Shown: piece by piece, positions 25,495 to 33,662 of the stretch
Layout of the letters: the number at the start of each line of letters is the position of its first letter
How positions within the stretch are numbered: the first letter of the stretch is position 1
Source of the DNA: Flagellimonas abyssi
GTDB taxonomy: Bacteria; Bacteroidota; Bacteroidia; Flavobacteriales; Flavobacteriaceae
Direction of reading: 5' to 3'
Assembly (NCBI RefSeq): GCF_019457905.1
Contig: NZ_JAHZSV010000007.1
Coordinates: 124,001 to 188,000 of the forward strand
DNA: 64,000 nucleotides
The notes under the pieces: generated by a model
Told to the model about the DNA's origin: nothing
Seen by the model: only the letters and a program-made list of their open reading frames with translations
Databases searched by the model: none
Position numbers and translations under genes: made by a program

Positions 25495-25941
25495 TCAGTA
25501 TACTAATTTTTGTTTGTGTAAAAAGGAATTACCTTCGTATTCCCAGTTAATGGAAATGTCCCAGCGACCGTCCACCAAGCGATTGTCAGGTATGAGCAAA
25601 TGTGTTTTGGATAAACTTATAGGAAAGTTTGTATCCAAATGCTTGTTAGACGGTCTATATAGGGACACTATTCCACTTATTTTTTTGGGGTCGAAACGTT
25701 CCGGAAACGCAATCACCAAACCCTCTGCCGTTTTTTCAACCTTAAGGTTGGCATTCATTTCCGTAGCGGTTTTTGATGCATCTATCTCTTGTTGATAGGA
25801 CAGTTCTTTTTTATAATACTCCTCTGTCACCAAATCGTGGTTGGCGCTATCATCGGTACTCATCCTTACCACAAAATATAGGATAAAGCTGATAAAGCCT
25901 ATAAATGCCAATACGATTCCTGTTCCCCAATTAATTTTCAT
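25495..25941 (-). CDS. ccoH: FixH/CcoH family cbb3 oxidase assembly protein
   Basis: A 148-residue protein with a single N-terminal membrane helix (GTGIVLAFIGFISFILYFVV) followed by a periplasmic domain beginning MSTDDSANHDLVTEEYYKKE; the D-L-V-x-x-x-Y-Y-x-x-x motif and the Ig-like domain ending in INWEYEGNSFLHKQKL are typical of FixH. It is needed for assembly of the cbb3 oxidase, probably with the CcoI copper pump. It lies between ccoG (11 nt) and the DsbD-like gene (2 nt). Confidence 0.9.
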   Translation of the reverse strand: MKINWGTGIVLAFIGFISFILYFVVRMSTDDSANHDLVTEEYYKKELSYQQEIDASKTATEMNANLKVEKTAEGLVIAFPERFDPKKISGIVSLYRPSNKHLDTNFPISLSKTHLLIPDNRLVDGRWDISINWEYEGNSFLHKQKLVY

Positions 25942-25952
25942 TGCTGTCTTTT

Positions 25953-27362
25953 TTAATTATAACTCCTTGGTGCCAAAAACTGCGTCACCGTGGTTTCTAT
26001 AAGTTTATCTCCGCTGTAAACCCCTATCTTTAATTTATCTTTATCACCGTTCAATGCTGAAGCATTTATTTCGATGAACAACGTTCCTTCTGTAAGCTCC
26101 TCTGCAGGAACGGTAAACTTATCTTGTGAAACCATTTTGATTTCTCCATTGTGCGACATCAGTTCAAAAGATACATTTTCGATATCCTTGGTGGTCTTGT
26201 TCATCAATTTATAGGTGTAAACGTTACTGATGATATTGTTCTCTTTTCGCTCGTACAGTTGCCCTGGCAAACGCAAAATATTTGCTTCGACCTCGTTCCG
26301 CATAAACAACATTCCGATCAAAACCCCTATCAAAACAACAAGTACCGCGGTGTACCCCTTCATCCGAGGTGTAAACTTGAACTTGTTCTTATGGGTAATC
26401 TCGTCCTCACTGGCGTATCTAATCAACCCTTTGGGCTTATCGATGCTCTCCATAATGTGATCACATTCATCAATACAAGCGGTGCAGTTCACACATTCCA
26501 ATTGAGTTCCGTTTCGTATATCTATACCTGTGGGGCAAACATTCACGCATTGGAGGCAATCAATACAGTCACCATGTCCAAGCGCCTCCCTATCTTCATT
26601 TTTTCTGAACTTTTTACGTCCATTCTCACCTTCTCCGCGCTTGTGGTCATAGGCCACCACAATGGATTTATCATCCAATAGCACCCCTTGCAATCTACCA
26701 TAAGGGCATGCAATGATGCATACCTGCTCCCTGAACCACGCAAAGATGAAATAGAACACCCCTGTGAAAATCAACAATGGAATCATAGTGCTCAAGTGCT
26801 CCATGGGACCATCGGCAATATCTGATAGGAGCTGATCGCTACCGATCAAGTAAGCCAAAAATACATTGGCGATAAAAAAAGAAATAATGAAGAATATGGT
26901 CCACTTCAATACTCTTTTCCTGATCTTTTTACCCGTCCAAGGTGCTTTGGCCAATCTCATTTGTGCACCCCTGTCGCCATCTATCCAATATTCGATACGG
27001 CGGAAGACCATTTCCAAAAATATGGTCTGGGGGCACATCCAACCGCAAAAAATACGGCCGTAAGCCACCGTAAAGAGCGCGATGAAAATCACTCCAATGA
27101 TCATGGAAATCACGACCAAATGAAAATCTTGGGGCCAAAACGGAAGTCCAAAAATATTGAACCTACGGTCCAGTACATTGAACAACAGAAACTGGTGCCC
27201 ATTGATTTTGACAAAGGGAGCCGCTATCAAGAAAATCAGCAGAAAATAACTTACATACTTCCGGTAGTCGTAATACCGTCCGCTGGGTTTCTTTGGAAAA
27301 ATAAAATTCCGTTTCCCTTCTTCTGTGATTGTGCCTATGGAATCCCTAAAGTTCTCTTCCAT
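25953..27362 (-). CDS. ccoG: Cytochrome c oxidase accessory protein CcoG (FixG/RdxA)
   Basis: A 469-residue membrane iron-sulfur protein involved in cbb3 assembly, considered to act as a cupric reductase. Five membrane helices are predicted; GRIFCGWMCPQTIFLEMVFR is highly conserved in the family. Two ferredoxin-type clusters lie in CIDCLQCVNVCPTGID and CVNCTACIDECDHIM (about 255-300). The C-terminal periplasmic part is an Ig-like domain (VYTYKLMNKTTKDIENVSFE). It sits 52 nt after ccoP and 11 nt before ccoH. Confidence 0.95.
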   Translation of the reverse strand: MEENFRDSIGTITEEGKRNFIFPKKPSGRYYDYRKYVSYFLLIFLIAAPFVKINGHQFLLFNVLDRRFNIFGLPFWPQDFHLVVISMIIGVIFIALFTVAYGRIFCGWMCPQTIFLEMVFRRIEYWIDGDRGAQMRLAKAPWTGKKIRKRVLKWTIFFIISFFIANVFLAYLIGSDQLLSDIADGPMEHLSTMIPLLIFTGVFYFIFAWFREQVCIIACPYGRLQGVLLDDKSIVVAYDHKRGEGENGRKKFRKNEDREALGHGDCIDCLQCVNVCPTGIDIRNGTQLECVNCTACIDECDHIMESIDKPKGLIRYASEDEITHKNKFKFTPRMKGYTAVLVVLIGVLIGMLFMRNEVEANILRLPGQLYERKENNIISNVYTYKLMNKTTKDIENVSFELMSHNGEIKMVSQDKFTVPAEELTEGTLFIEINASALNGDKDKLKIGVYSGDKLIETTVTQFLAPRSYN

Positions 27363-27414
27363 CGCATTGTGTGGTTTATAGGTAAATATATTGCTGCCAA
27401 ATGCCCTATCGGGA

Positions 27415-28389
27415 CTAATTCATGGCAACTTCTGTTGAATCCACGGTCTGCTCCATTTCTTCCGGTGCGGTTTCTTCCGTTTCAGATTCTGTTCCATTGG
27501 CGTCTTCAGGGGCATTGGGATCTACCCAAATCTCTCCTTCCGGTTCCTTTGGATTTGCAGGTGTGGTTCCTCCCAAAGTGATGACATAACTGGCCACCTG
27601 TGCTATCTCCGCAGGTTTTAAGCTTTGCTTCCATGCAATCATCCCTTTACCGTCACGTCCACCTTCGGAAATTGTGGTGAAGACATTTTTGATGCCTCCA
27701 CCCAATATCCAATACTTATCGGTTAGGTTAGGCCCAATGGATCCACCTCCATCTTGTGTGTGACAAGCAACGCAATTGGTCTGGAAAATTTTCTCCCCGG
27801 CTGCCAAATCGGATTCATCTGAAAGAAACTCCACGGTACTTGCATCCACCAAATCTTTGGCAGTTCTTTTGTATTCTTCTATGGCCATTTGGGCAGCGGC
27901 AACTTCTTGTTCGTACTCCAGTTCTTGGTCATAATCCCCAATAACATGGAACCGCACCAAATAAACAACGGCAAAAACAATGGTTCCATAGAACAGATAT
28001 ACCCACCAAGGAGGCAATACGTTGTCCAGTTCGCGGATACCGTCATAATTATGGTCCAAGATAATTTCACCTTCGCGCTCAATAGAGCGGCTCTTGGTAA
28101 GTCGTTTCATTAGGTTTTTGGCCCATGTCCATTCAAACTTCTTGCTTTTTGCCTCCAAGTAGCGTTCCTTTCCTTCTTCTGAAAGGGTTTGGAACATGAT
28201 GTTCTCTATGGAGGCCAAAATCAATTCTATGGCAATAAGGATCATCAGCACCAACAATAGGAAAAACTGTGTGATAGGGTATTCGATTATTGCGGGCTTG
28301 TCCCCGGAGTCTATAAAGAACTCCATCAATCCGAAGATCAAAAAGAATAAAACCGGGACTCGTATCCACCAAGGTGTTTTTGTACTCAT
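27415..28389 (-). CDS. ccoP: cbb3-type cytochrome c oxidase subunit III with one haem c site
   Basis: Membrane-bound c-type cytochrome subunit that passes electrons to CcoN. Of 324 residues, about 5-60 hold two hydrophobic segments, then a soluble stretch, then the CcoP core helix WWVYLFYGTIVFAVVYLV (about 127-145). Only one CxxCH (CVACHTQDGG, about 205) is present, with the axial Met probably in GMIAWKQSL; proteobacterial CcoP has two haem sites. The tail after 295 is acidic, Glu/Pro/Thr-rich. ATG 28389 is chosen over 28416 because the latter would overlap ccoQ; the gap to ccoQ is then 4 nt. Confidence 0.92.
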   Translation of the reverse strand: MSTKTPWWIRVPVLFFLIFGLMEFFIDSGDKPAIIEYPITQFFLLLVLMILIAIELILASIENIMFQTLSEEGKERYLEAKSKKFEWTWAKNLMKRLTKSRSIEREGEIILDHNYDGIRELDNVLPPWWVYLFYGTIVFAVVYLVRFHVIGDYDQELEYEQEVAAAQMAIEEYKRTAKDLVDASTVEFLSDESDLAAGEKIFQTNCVACHTQDGGGSIGPNLTDKYWILGGGIKNVFTTISEGGRDGKGMIAWKQSLKPAEIAQVASYVITLGGTTPANPKEPEGEIWVDPNAPEDANGTESETEETAPEEMEQTVDSTEVAMN

Positions 28390-28393
28390 AATA

Positions 28394-28582
28394 TTATAGT
28401 TTGATTTGTTGATCATCGTTATCCAGTGGCAGTTCGGACATCTCCTTTATGTGCTCTTTGGTAGCGGTAAACACCCACCAGAACAGTAGCACAAAAAACA
28501 CAAAGAAGATGAGCAATGAAACCATGGGATAGTTGGCTATCCCGTCGATGGTTTCCATATGTTCTTTTACAAATTTCAACAT
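28394..28582 (-). CDS. ccoQ: CcoQ-like small subunit of cbb3 oxidase
   Basis: A 62-residue single-span membrane protein: MLKFVKEHMETIDGIANYPM, then the helix VSLLIFFVFFVLLFWWVFTA and an acidic tail ending DDQQIKL. Size, topology and place between ccoNO and ccoP match CcoQ/FixQ, which stabilises the oxidase. A start at ATG 28606 is possible but would begin inside the interspersed repeat, so 28582 is preferred. Confidence 0.78.
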   Translation of the reverse strand: MLKFVKEHMETIDGIANYPMVSLLIFFVFFVLLFWWVFTATKEHIKEMSELPLDNDDQQIKL

Positions 28583-28600
28583 GGTTATGTTAGATTTTAG

Positions 28601-28690
28601 ATACAAGAATCAAGACACCTGCCTGCGGCAGGCAGGCTAGACTTTGAGGTCTGTTTTAGTTGGGTCCTGGTTCTTGACTCTTGATTCATG
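28601..28690. repeat. Nested inverted-repeat element inside the cco operon
   Basis: A 19-nt perfect palindrome CCTGCCTGCGGCAGGCAGG (28618-28636) and a smaller hairpin AGAC/GTCT lie inside outer arms GAATCAAGA (28607-28615) and TCTTGATTC (28679-28687). The layout resembles non-coding, MITE- or REP-like elements dispersed in Flavobacteriaceae genomes. It fills the gap between ccoNO and ccoQ and may act as an RNA stem in the operon transcript. Confidence 0.65.
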
Positions 28691-28700
28691 ATTTCTTTTT

Positions 28701-30887
28701 CTATTTTTCAGCTGTATCGGTAATCTTAATATCGGTACCCAATCGCTGCAAATAAGCAATCAAGGATACAATTTCACGATCTCGCATTTCCACAAAATCC
28801 AAACCGTTTTCCTCGGCGTATTTTTTATCCGCCTCATACGTTTTTACGAATTCCGGGTCTGCGTACAAACTCTTTTCGATTTTTTCCGCTTGCTCGGCCA
28901 TGGATTGCGGAGCAGTGGCAATATCCTCTTCGGTATAGGGAACACCAAGTTTCACCATGGTCTCCATTTTTGCCTGAACATCACTGCGGTCATGCTCATC
29001 GGTAACCAACCATTCATATGATGGCATAATGGAACCTGCCGAAGTACTTTGTGGATCGTACATATGGTTTAAGTGCCAGCTATCCGAATATTTACCCCCT
29101 ATACGGAGCAAATCGGGACCTGTACGTTTACTACCCCATAGGAATGGGTGGTCGTAAACAAATTCCCCTGCCTTGGCATATTCGCCGTAACGTTCCACCT
29201 CACTACGGAATGGCCGGATCATTTGCGAGTGACAGCTTACACAACCTTCTCTGATATATAGGTCCCGCCCTTCCAATTCCAAAGGTGTATATGGTTTAAC
29301 ACTGGTGATGGTAGGAATGTTGGACTTTACCAAGATGGTCGGTACAATCTGAATGATACCACCGATCAAGATGGCGATAGTGGCCAAGATGGTCAACTGG
29401 ACGGGTTTTCTTTCCAACCAATTGTGAAAGGTTTCCCCGGCCACTCTTCTTTTGGCTACGCGCTCCAATGCTGGTGCTTCAGCAGCTTCGTCCTCTACTT
29501 TGCTGCCCGACCTAATGGTCATTACCACATTATAGAGCAATACGAACATACCGAGAATGTACAAAGAACCTCCAATGGCCCTCATCCAGTACATCGGGAT
29601 AATTTGGGTCACGGTTTCCAAGAAGTTACCGTATACCAAAGTACCATCTGGGTTGAATTCTTTCCACATCAACGCTTGGGTAAATCCGGCTACATACATG
29701 GGCAGTGCGTACAATATGATACCCAACGTTCCAATCCAGAAATGGAAGTTCGCCAATCCTTTGGAGTGCAAATTTGTTTTGAACATTCGTGGTACCAACC
29801 AATAGATCATACCAAAGGTCAAGAACCCGTTCCAAGCCAAAGCTCCCACGTGTACGTGCGCAATAATCCAGTCACTAAAGTGCGCAATGGCATTTACGTT
29901 TTTCAAGGAGAGCATTGGACCTTCGAATGTTGCCATACCATAACCGGTGATGGCAACCACCATAAACTTTAATGTTGCATCGGTACGCACTTTGTCCCAC
30001 ACCCCACGGAGTGTCAACAATCCGTTGATCATACCACCCCAAGATGGAGCTATCAACATCACTGAGAATACAACCCCGAGGTTCTGTGCCCAATCTGGCA
30101 AAGCAGAATATAACAAGTGGTGAGGACCAGCCCAGATATAAATGAATATCAACGACCAGAAGTGGACGATGGACAATCTATAGGAATAAATGGGACGGTT
30201 GGCCGCTTTGGGAACAAAGTAGTACATCAACCCCAAGAAAGGCGTGGTCAAGAAAAATGCCACCGCATTGTGACCATACCACCATTGTACCAAGGCATCC
30301 TGCACACCGGCATAAACCGAATAGCTTTTTAATGCACTTACCGGCAATTCCAAGCTATTGAAAATGTGCAGCACGGCTACGGTTACAAATGTGGCGAGGT
30401 AGAACCAAATGGCCACGTACAGGTGCCTTTGCCTTCTTTTTAAGATGGTACCGATCATATTCCAACCAAAAACCACCCATACCGCTGCAATGGCCAAATC
30501 TATCGGCCACTCCAATTCGGCGTATTCTTTGGATGTTGTGTATCCCAAAGGCAAGGTCAAAGCTGCGGCCACAATGATCAATTGCCAGCCCCAGAAGTTG
30601 ATGTTGCTAAGGACATCACTGAACATCCTGGCCTTGAGCAAACGTTGCAGTGAGTAATACACCCCTGCAAAAATGGCGTTCCCCACAAATGCGAAGATCA
30701 CCGCATTGGTGTGCAATGGGCGCAAGCGTCCAAAACTCAACCAAGAGATACCTTCTGTAAGATTGGGGAATAAAAACATAAAGGCCAACAAGAGACCTAC
30801 TGCCATACCCACTACGCCCCATAAGATGGTCGCGTATAAGAACTTTTGTACGATTTTGTTATCGTAACGGAACTGTTGTATTTCCAT
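28701..30887 (-). CDS. ccoNO: Fused cbb3 cytochrome c oxidase subunits I and II (CcoN-CcoO)
   Basis: A 728-residue fusion. Residues 1 to about 480 are CcoN, the haem-copper catalytic subunit with twelve helices; RLRPLHTNAVIFAFVGN holds a haem b ligand His, VQWWYGHNAVAFFLTTP has the copper His, and FSDWIIAHVHVGALAWNG further ligands. After a linker and the helix LTILATIAILIGGIIQIVPT comes CcoO, with one haem c site IREGCVSCHSQMIRPFRSE and GSIMPSYEWL carrying the axial Met. The complex reduces oxygen at very low concentration. The fusion is typical of Bacteroidetes. It starts 2 nt after ccoS. Confidence 0.97.
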   Translation of the reverse strand: MEIQQFRYDNKIVQKFLYATILWGVVGMAVGLLLAFMFLFPNLTEGISWLSFGRLRPLHTNAVIFAFVGNAIFAGVYYSLQRLLKARMFSDVLSNINFWGWQLIIVAAALTLPLGYTTSKEYAELEWPIDLAIAAVWVVFGWNMIGTILKRRQRHLYVAIWFYLATFVTVAVLHIFNSLELPVSALKSYSVYAGVQDALVQWWYGHNAVAFFLTTPFLGLMYYFVPKAANRPIYSYRLSIVHFWSLIFIYIWAGPHHLLYSALPDWAQNLGVVFSVMLIAPSWGGMINGLLTLRGVWDKVRTDATLKFMVVAITGYGMATFEGPMLSLKNVNAIAHFSDWIIAHVHVGALAWNGFLTFGMIYWLVPRMFKTNLHSKGLANFHFWIGTLGIILYALPMYVAGFTQALMWKEFNPDGTLVYGNFLETVTQIIPMYWMRAIGGSLYILGMFVLLYNVVMTIRSGSKVEDEAAEAPALERVAKRRVAGETFHNWLERKPVQLTILATIAILIGGIIQIVPTILVKSNIPTITSVKPYTPLELEGRDLYIREGCVSCHSQMIRPFRSEVERYGEYAKAGEFVYDHPFLWGSKRTGPDLLRIGGKYSDSWHLNHMYDPQSTSAGSIMPSYEWLVTDEHDRSDVQAKMETMVKLGVPYTEEDIATAPQSMAEQAEKIEKSLYADPEFVKTYEADKKYAEENGLDFVEMRDREIVSLIAYLQRLGTDIKITDTAEK

Positions 30888-30889
30888 AT

Positions 30890-31099
30890 TTATTGGTTTG
30901 TACTTTTAGTTTGTTCGATTTTCCTTTTATTTGAGTTTAATGTATCCTTGTCCTTGACCACCTCATCTTCAAACAACATTCTTACCGATGGGGTATAGGT
31001 ATCATCGTATTGTCCGCTTTTTACCGAAAAAACAAAGGCTATAAAAAAGACTATGGCCACCGTTATGCTTATGGCCAACAACACATAAATAACACTCAT
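30890..31099 (-). CDS. ccoS: cbb3 oxidase maturation protein CcoS
   Basis: A 69-residue protein with an N-terminal membrane helix (MSVIYVLLAISITVAIVFFI) followed by AFVFSVKSGQYDDTYTPSVR and MLFEDE, the invariant GQYDD-TP-R-LFEDE signature of CcoS, needed for cofactor insertion into CcoN. It heads the operon ccoS-NO-Q-P-G-H-DsbD-like-acetyl-CoA hydrolase; a promoter with FNR-type operator lies just upstream. Confidence 0.95.
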   Translation of the reverse strand: MSVIYVLLAISITVAIVFFIAFVFSVKSGQYDDTYTPSVRMLFEDEVVKDKDTLNSNKRKIEQTKSTNQ

Positions 31100-31118
31100 A
31101 CCTGCCTGAATTTAGGTG

Positions 31119-31161
31119 TAAAACTACTCTGATGGTTTTCCTCAAAAAATGACATATATCA
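31119..31161 (-). promoter_or_regulatory. FNR-type operator and -7 box of the ccoS operon
   Basis: TGACATATATCA (31150-31161) overlaps the stop codon of ccoI and is centred exactly 29.5 bp upstream of the minus-strand -7 box TAGTTTTA (31126 to 31119; one mismatch). Inferred start near 31114, 15 nt before the ccoS ATG. Confidence 0.72.
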
Positions 31162-33543
31162 GCTTTCTAAAGTTTTTAATTCTTTTCCCAAATAATTTGT
31201 TGCCAAGGTGGTAAACACTACTATACTGATGGAACTCAGAGGCATCAAAATAGCCGCAATCACGGGCTGCAACTGGCCTGTTACGGCAAAATACAGTCCC
31301 GCAACATTGTAGCAGAGCGACAACAAAAAGCTCATTTTTATGATGCGCATGGACCGTTTGGACAGTTTTATGAACTTTGGCAGCATTTTCATCTTGCTGG
31401 CATCCAAAATTCCATCACAAGCGGGCGAAAACACATTGATGTTCTCCGAAACTGCCAATCCCACATCGCTTTGGGCCAGAGCGCCCGCATCGTTCAATCC
31501 GTCGCCCACCATCAAAACCTTGTGTTTTTCCTGTAACCTTTTGATGTATTCCAACTTATCCTCGGGCTTTTGGTCGAATAGCATCTTTGTCTTTTCCGGA
31601 AGGACTTTTTGCAATTGGGCTTTTTCCCCATCGTTATCGCCCGAAAGAATGCCGAGTTCCAAATCATTCGAGAGTTCATCAAAAATTTGGTTCATCCCGT
31701 CCCTATAGGTGTTCTTGAACACGAACCGTCCTTTCACATCTTCATCGGCACTTACATAAACCGCCGTGTTTGCAATTGAATTGGATTTGCTTTCCCCTAC
31801 GTAGGATGCCGACCCCACTTTTATGGAGTGATGGTTATATTTTCCTTCGATACCCTTTCCTGTATGTTCCTTGAACTCTTCCAAGGTCATTATGGAATTG
31901 GATTGTAAAATATCGTAAAGTGAGCGGCTCAAGGGGTGGTTGGAAGCCCTCAAGGTCGTTTTTAAGAGTGCTGTTTCTTCTTCCGAAAGTTCCATGCCCT
32001 CATAGTGGATGGTATCCTTTTGATTGGTGGTGAGCGTTCCCGTTTTATCAAAAATGGCTGTATCGATTTTTGCCAAACGTTCGATTACGTTGGTGTTTTT
32101 GAGATAAAATTTATACTTCCCGAAAATGCGGAGCATATTGCCCAAGGTAAACGGAGCTGCCAAAGCAATGGCACAGGGACAGGCTATAATGAGTACAGAA
32201 GTGAACACATTAAGGGCCAAGCTACGGTCAAAAATCAGCCAAAAAATAGTGGCCAGAGTAGCGATGCTCAAGACCGCGATGGTAAATCGTTTGCCTATGC
32301 TATCGGTAAGGGTTTGGAATTGGCTCGCCTTGTCTTTGGAAAATATGGAATTGCCCCAGAGTTGGGTCAAGTAACTTTGGGAAACGGACTTTAGCACCTC
32401 AACTTCCAAGACTCCTGAAAGTTGCTTTCCACCTGCAAACAGTTTTTCTCCCGATTCCTTGAACACGGCATCGGACTCGCCAGTCACAAAACTGTAATCG
32501 ATTTCAGCAGTTCCTTTGATAAGGATACAGTCCACAGGAATGATTTCGTGGCTACGGATCAGGACCCTGTCCCCTACTTCAATGTTATAAATTTGGATGT
32601 TTTCCTCTTCCCCGTTTTTCTTCAGACGGGTTACGGCTATGGGAAAATATGACTTGTAATCACGTTCAAAGGATAGATAGGCGTATGTTTTCTGTTGAAA
32701 AAATTTCCCCAACAACAAAAAGAACACCAATCCGGTGAGGCTGTCAAAAAATCCAGAGCCCAGATTAAATATGATATCGACACTACTTCTTAAAAAGAGC
32801 ACCAAAATTCCCAAGGCGATGGGCACATCAATATTCAATAATTTGGAGCGAATGCCTTTGTAAGCAGAAATAAAATAATCTTGCGATGCATAAAACACAA
32901 CGGGCAGGGAAAAGGCGAACATCAACCACCGAAAAACGTGCTTGTACTGATCCAACCAAAATTCTTCAACCTCAAAATACTCCGGGAACGAAAACAGCAT
33001 CACATTACCAAAGGCAAATCCTGCTACGCCCAATTTGTATATTAAGGAACGGTCGACCTTTTTCCCTTTTTTGTTGTATTCCTCCAAAGAGATATAGGGC
33101 TCGTACCCGATACTTCCCAATAAGAGCACCAAGGCTTTTAGGGAAAAATCCTCTGTTTTATAAGTGACCCTGATGGTCTTTTTGGGAAAATCGACCTGAG
33201 AAACTTTAATGGCCGAATGCAGTTTGTTCAAGTTTTCCAAAACCCAGATACAGGAACTGCAATGAATGGTAGGAATGCTCAAACTGACCACTTGTACACC
33301 ATCTTCATTAAATTCCAAGAGTTGTTGCGCGATTTCCTGGTTCTCCAAAAAATCGTATTTCTGACGAATTTCGTTCGGCGTGGTCCCGGCCTTGCCTTCT
33401 ATCTCATAATAAGTGGACAGGCCGTTCGATGTAAAAATCTCGTACACGGTCTTACAACCGTTGCAACAAAAATCCTTATCATCAAATTGAACGCTGCGGT
33501 TACCGCATTCGTCTCCACAATGATAACAGGTTGAATCTGCCAT
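31159..33543 (-). CDS. ccoI: Copper-translocating P1B-type ATPase CcoI (FixI)
   Basis: A 794-residue copper exporter-type pump that supplies copper for cbb3 assembly. The N-terminus has a Cys-rich metal-binding domain (CYHCGDECG and FCCNGCKTVYEIF), then a heavy-metal-associated domain with HCSSCIWVLENL. Ion-binding CPC is in IIACPCAIALAAP, the phosphorylated Asp in FDKTGTLTTNQ, the HP motif in RASNHPLSRSL and the hinge in MVGDGLNDAGALAQSD. The combination of the N-terminal CxxC-rich domain and cco neighbours is specific to CcoI. It is divergent from the FNR-type gene and shares its operator. Confidence 0.96.
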   Translation of the reverse strand: MADSTCYHCGDECGNRSVQFDDKDFCCNGCKTVYEIFTSNGLSTYYEIEGKAGTTPNEIRQKYDFLENQEIAQQLLEFNEDGVQVVSLSIPTIHCSSCIWVLENLNKLHSAIKVSQVDFPKKTIRVTYKTEDFSLKALVLLLGSIGYEPYISLEEYNKKGKKVDRSLIYKLGVAGFAFGNVMLFSFPEYFEVEEFWLDQYKHVFRWLMFAFSLPVVFYASQDYFISAYKGIRSKLLNIDVPIALGILVLFLRSSVDIIFNLGSGFFDSLTGLVFFLLLGKFFQQKTYAYLSFERDYKSYFPIAVTRLKKNGEEENIQIYNIEVGDRVLIRSHEIIPVDCILIKGTAEIDYSFVTGESDAVFKESGEKLFAGGKQLSGVLEVEVLKSVSQSYLTQLWGNSIFSKDKASQFQTLTDSIGKRFTIAVLSIATLATIFWLIFDRSLALNVFTSVLIIACPCAIALAAPFTLGNMLRIFGKYKFYLKNTNVIERLAKIDTAIFDKTGTLTTNQKDTIHYEGMELSEEETALLKTTLRASNHPLSRSLYDILQSNSIMTLEEFKEHTGKGIEGKYNHHSIKVGSASYVGESKSNSIANTAVYVSADEDVKGRFVFKNTYRDGMNQIFDELSNDLELGILSGDNDGEKAQLQKVLPEKTKMLFDQKPEDKLEYIKRLQEKHKVLMVGDGLNDAGALAQSDVGLAVSENINVFSPACDGILDASKMKMLPKFIKLSKRSMRIIKMSFLLSLCYNVAGLYFAVTGQLQPVIAAILMPLSSISIVVFTTLATNYLGKELKTLES

Positions 33544-33565
33544 TTCACATTTGCTTTACCTAGTG

Positions 33566-33608
33566 CAAATTTGTAATACTCTTCTTGCTAAAAACATGAT
33601 ATTTATCA
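33566..33608 (-). promoter_or_regulatory. ccoI promoter with the shared FNR-type operator
   Basis: On the minus strand the operator TGATAAATATCA (33608 to 33597) is centred 29.5 bp upstream of CAAATTTG (33573 to 33566), which matches TAnnTTTG except for the first base. Inferred start near 33561, leader about 18 nt. Confidence 0.62.
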
Positions 33609-33639
33609 GTTACCAATAATTCCTTGTCCCTTAAATTTG
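33597..33639 (+). promoter_or_regulatory. Promoter of the FNR-type regulator gene with shared operator
   Basis: TGATATTTATCA (33597-33608) is centred 29.5 bp upstream of a perfect -7 box TAAATTTG (33632-33639). Inferred start near 33644, 19 nt before the ATG at 33663. The arrangement predicts autoregulation and joint control with ccoI. Confidence 0.75.
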
Positions 33640-33662
33640 TTCTCTCAGGTAAACTAATCATT

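Noticed and set aside
29424..29972. 182-codon open frame on the plus strand
   Set aside because: Antisense to the highly conserved CcoN part of ccoNO, rich in His, Gln and Tyr as expected from antisense of a membrane protein; no own promoter or family.
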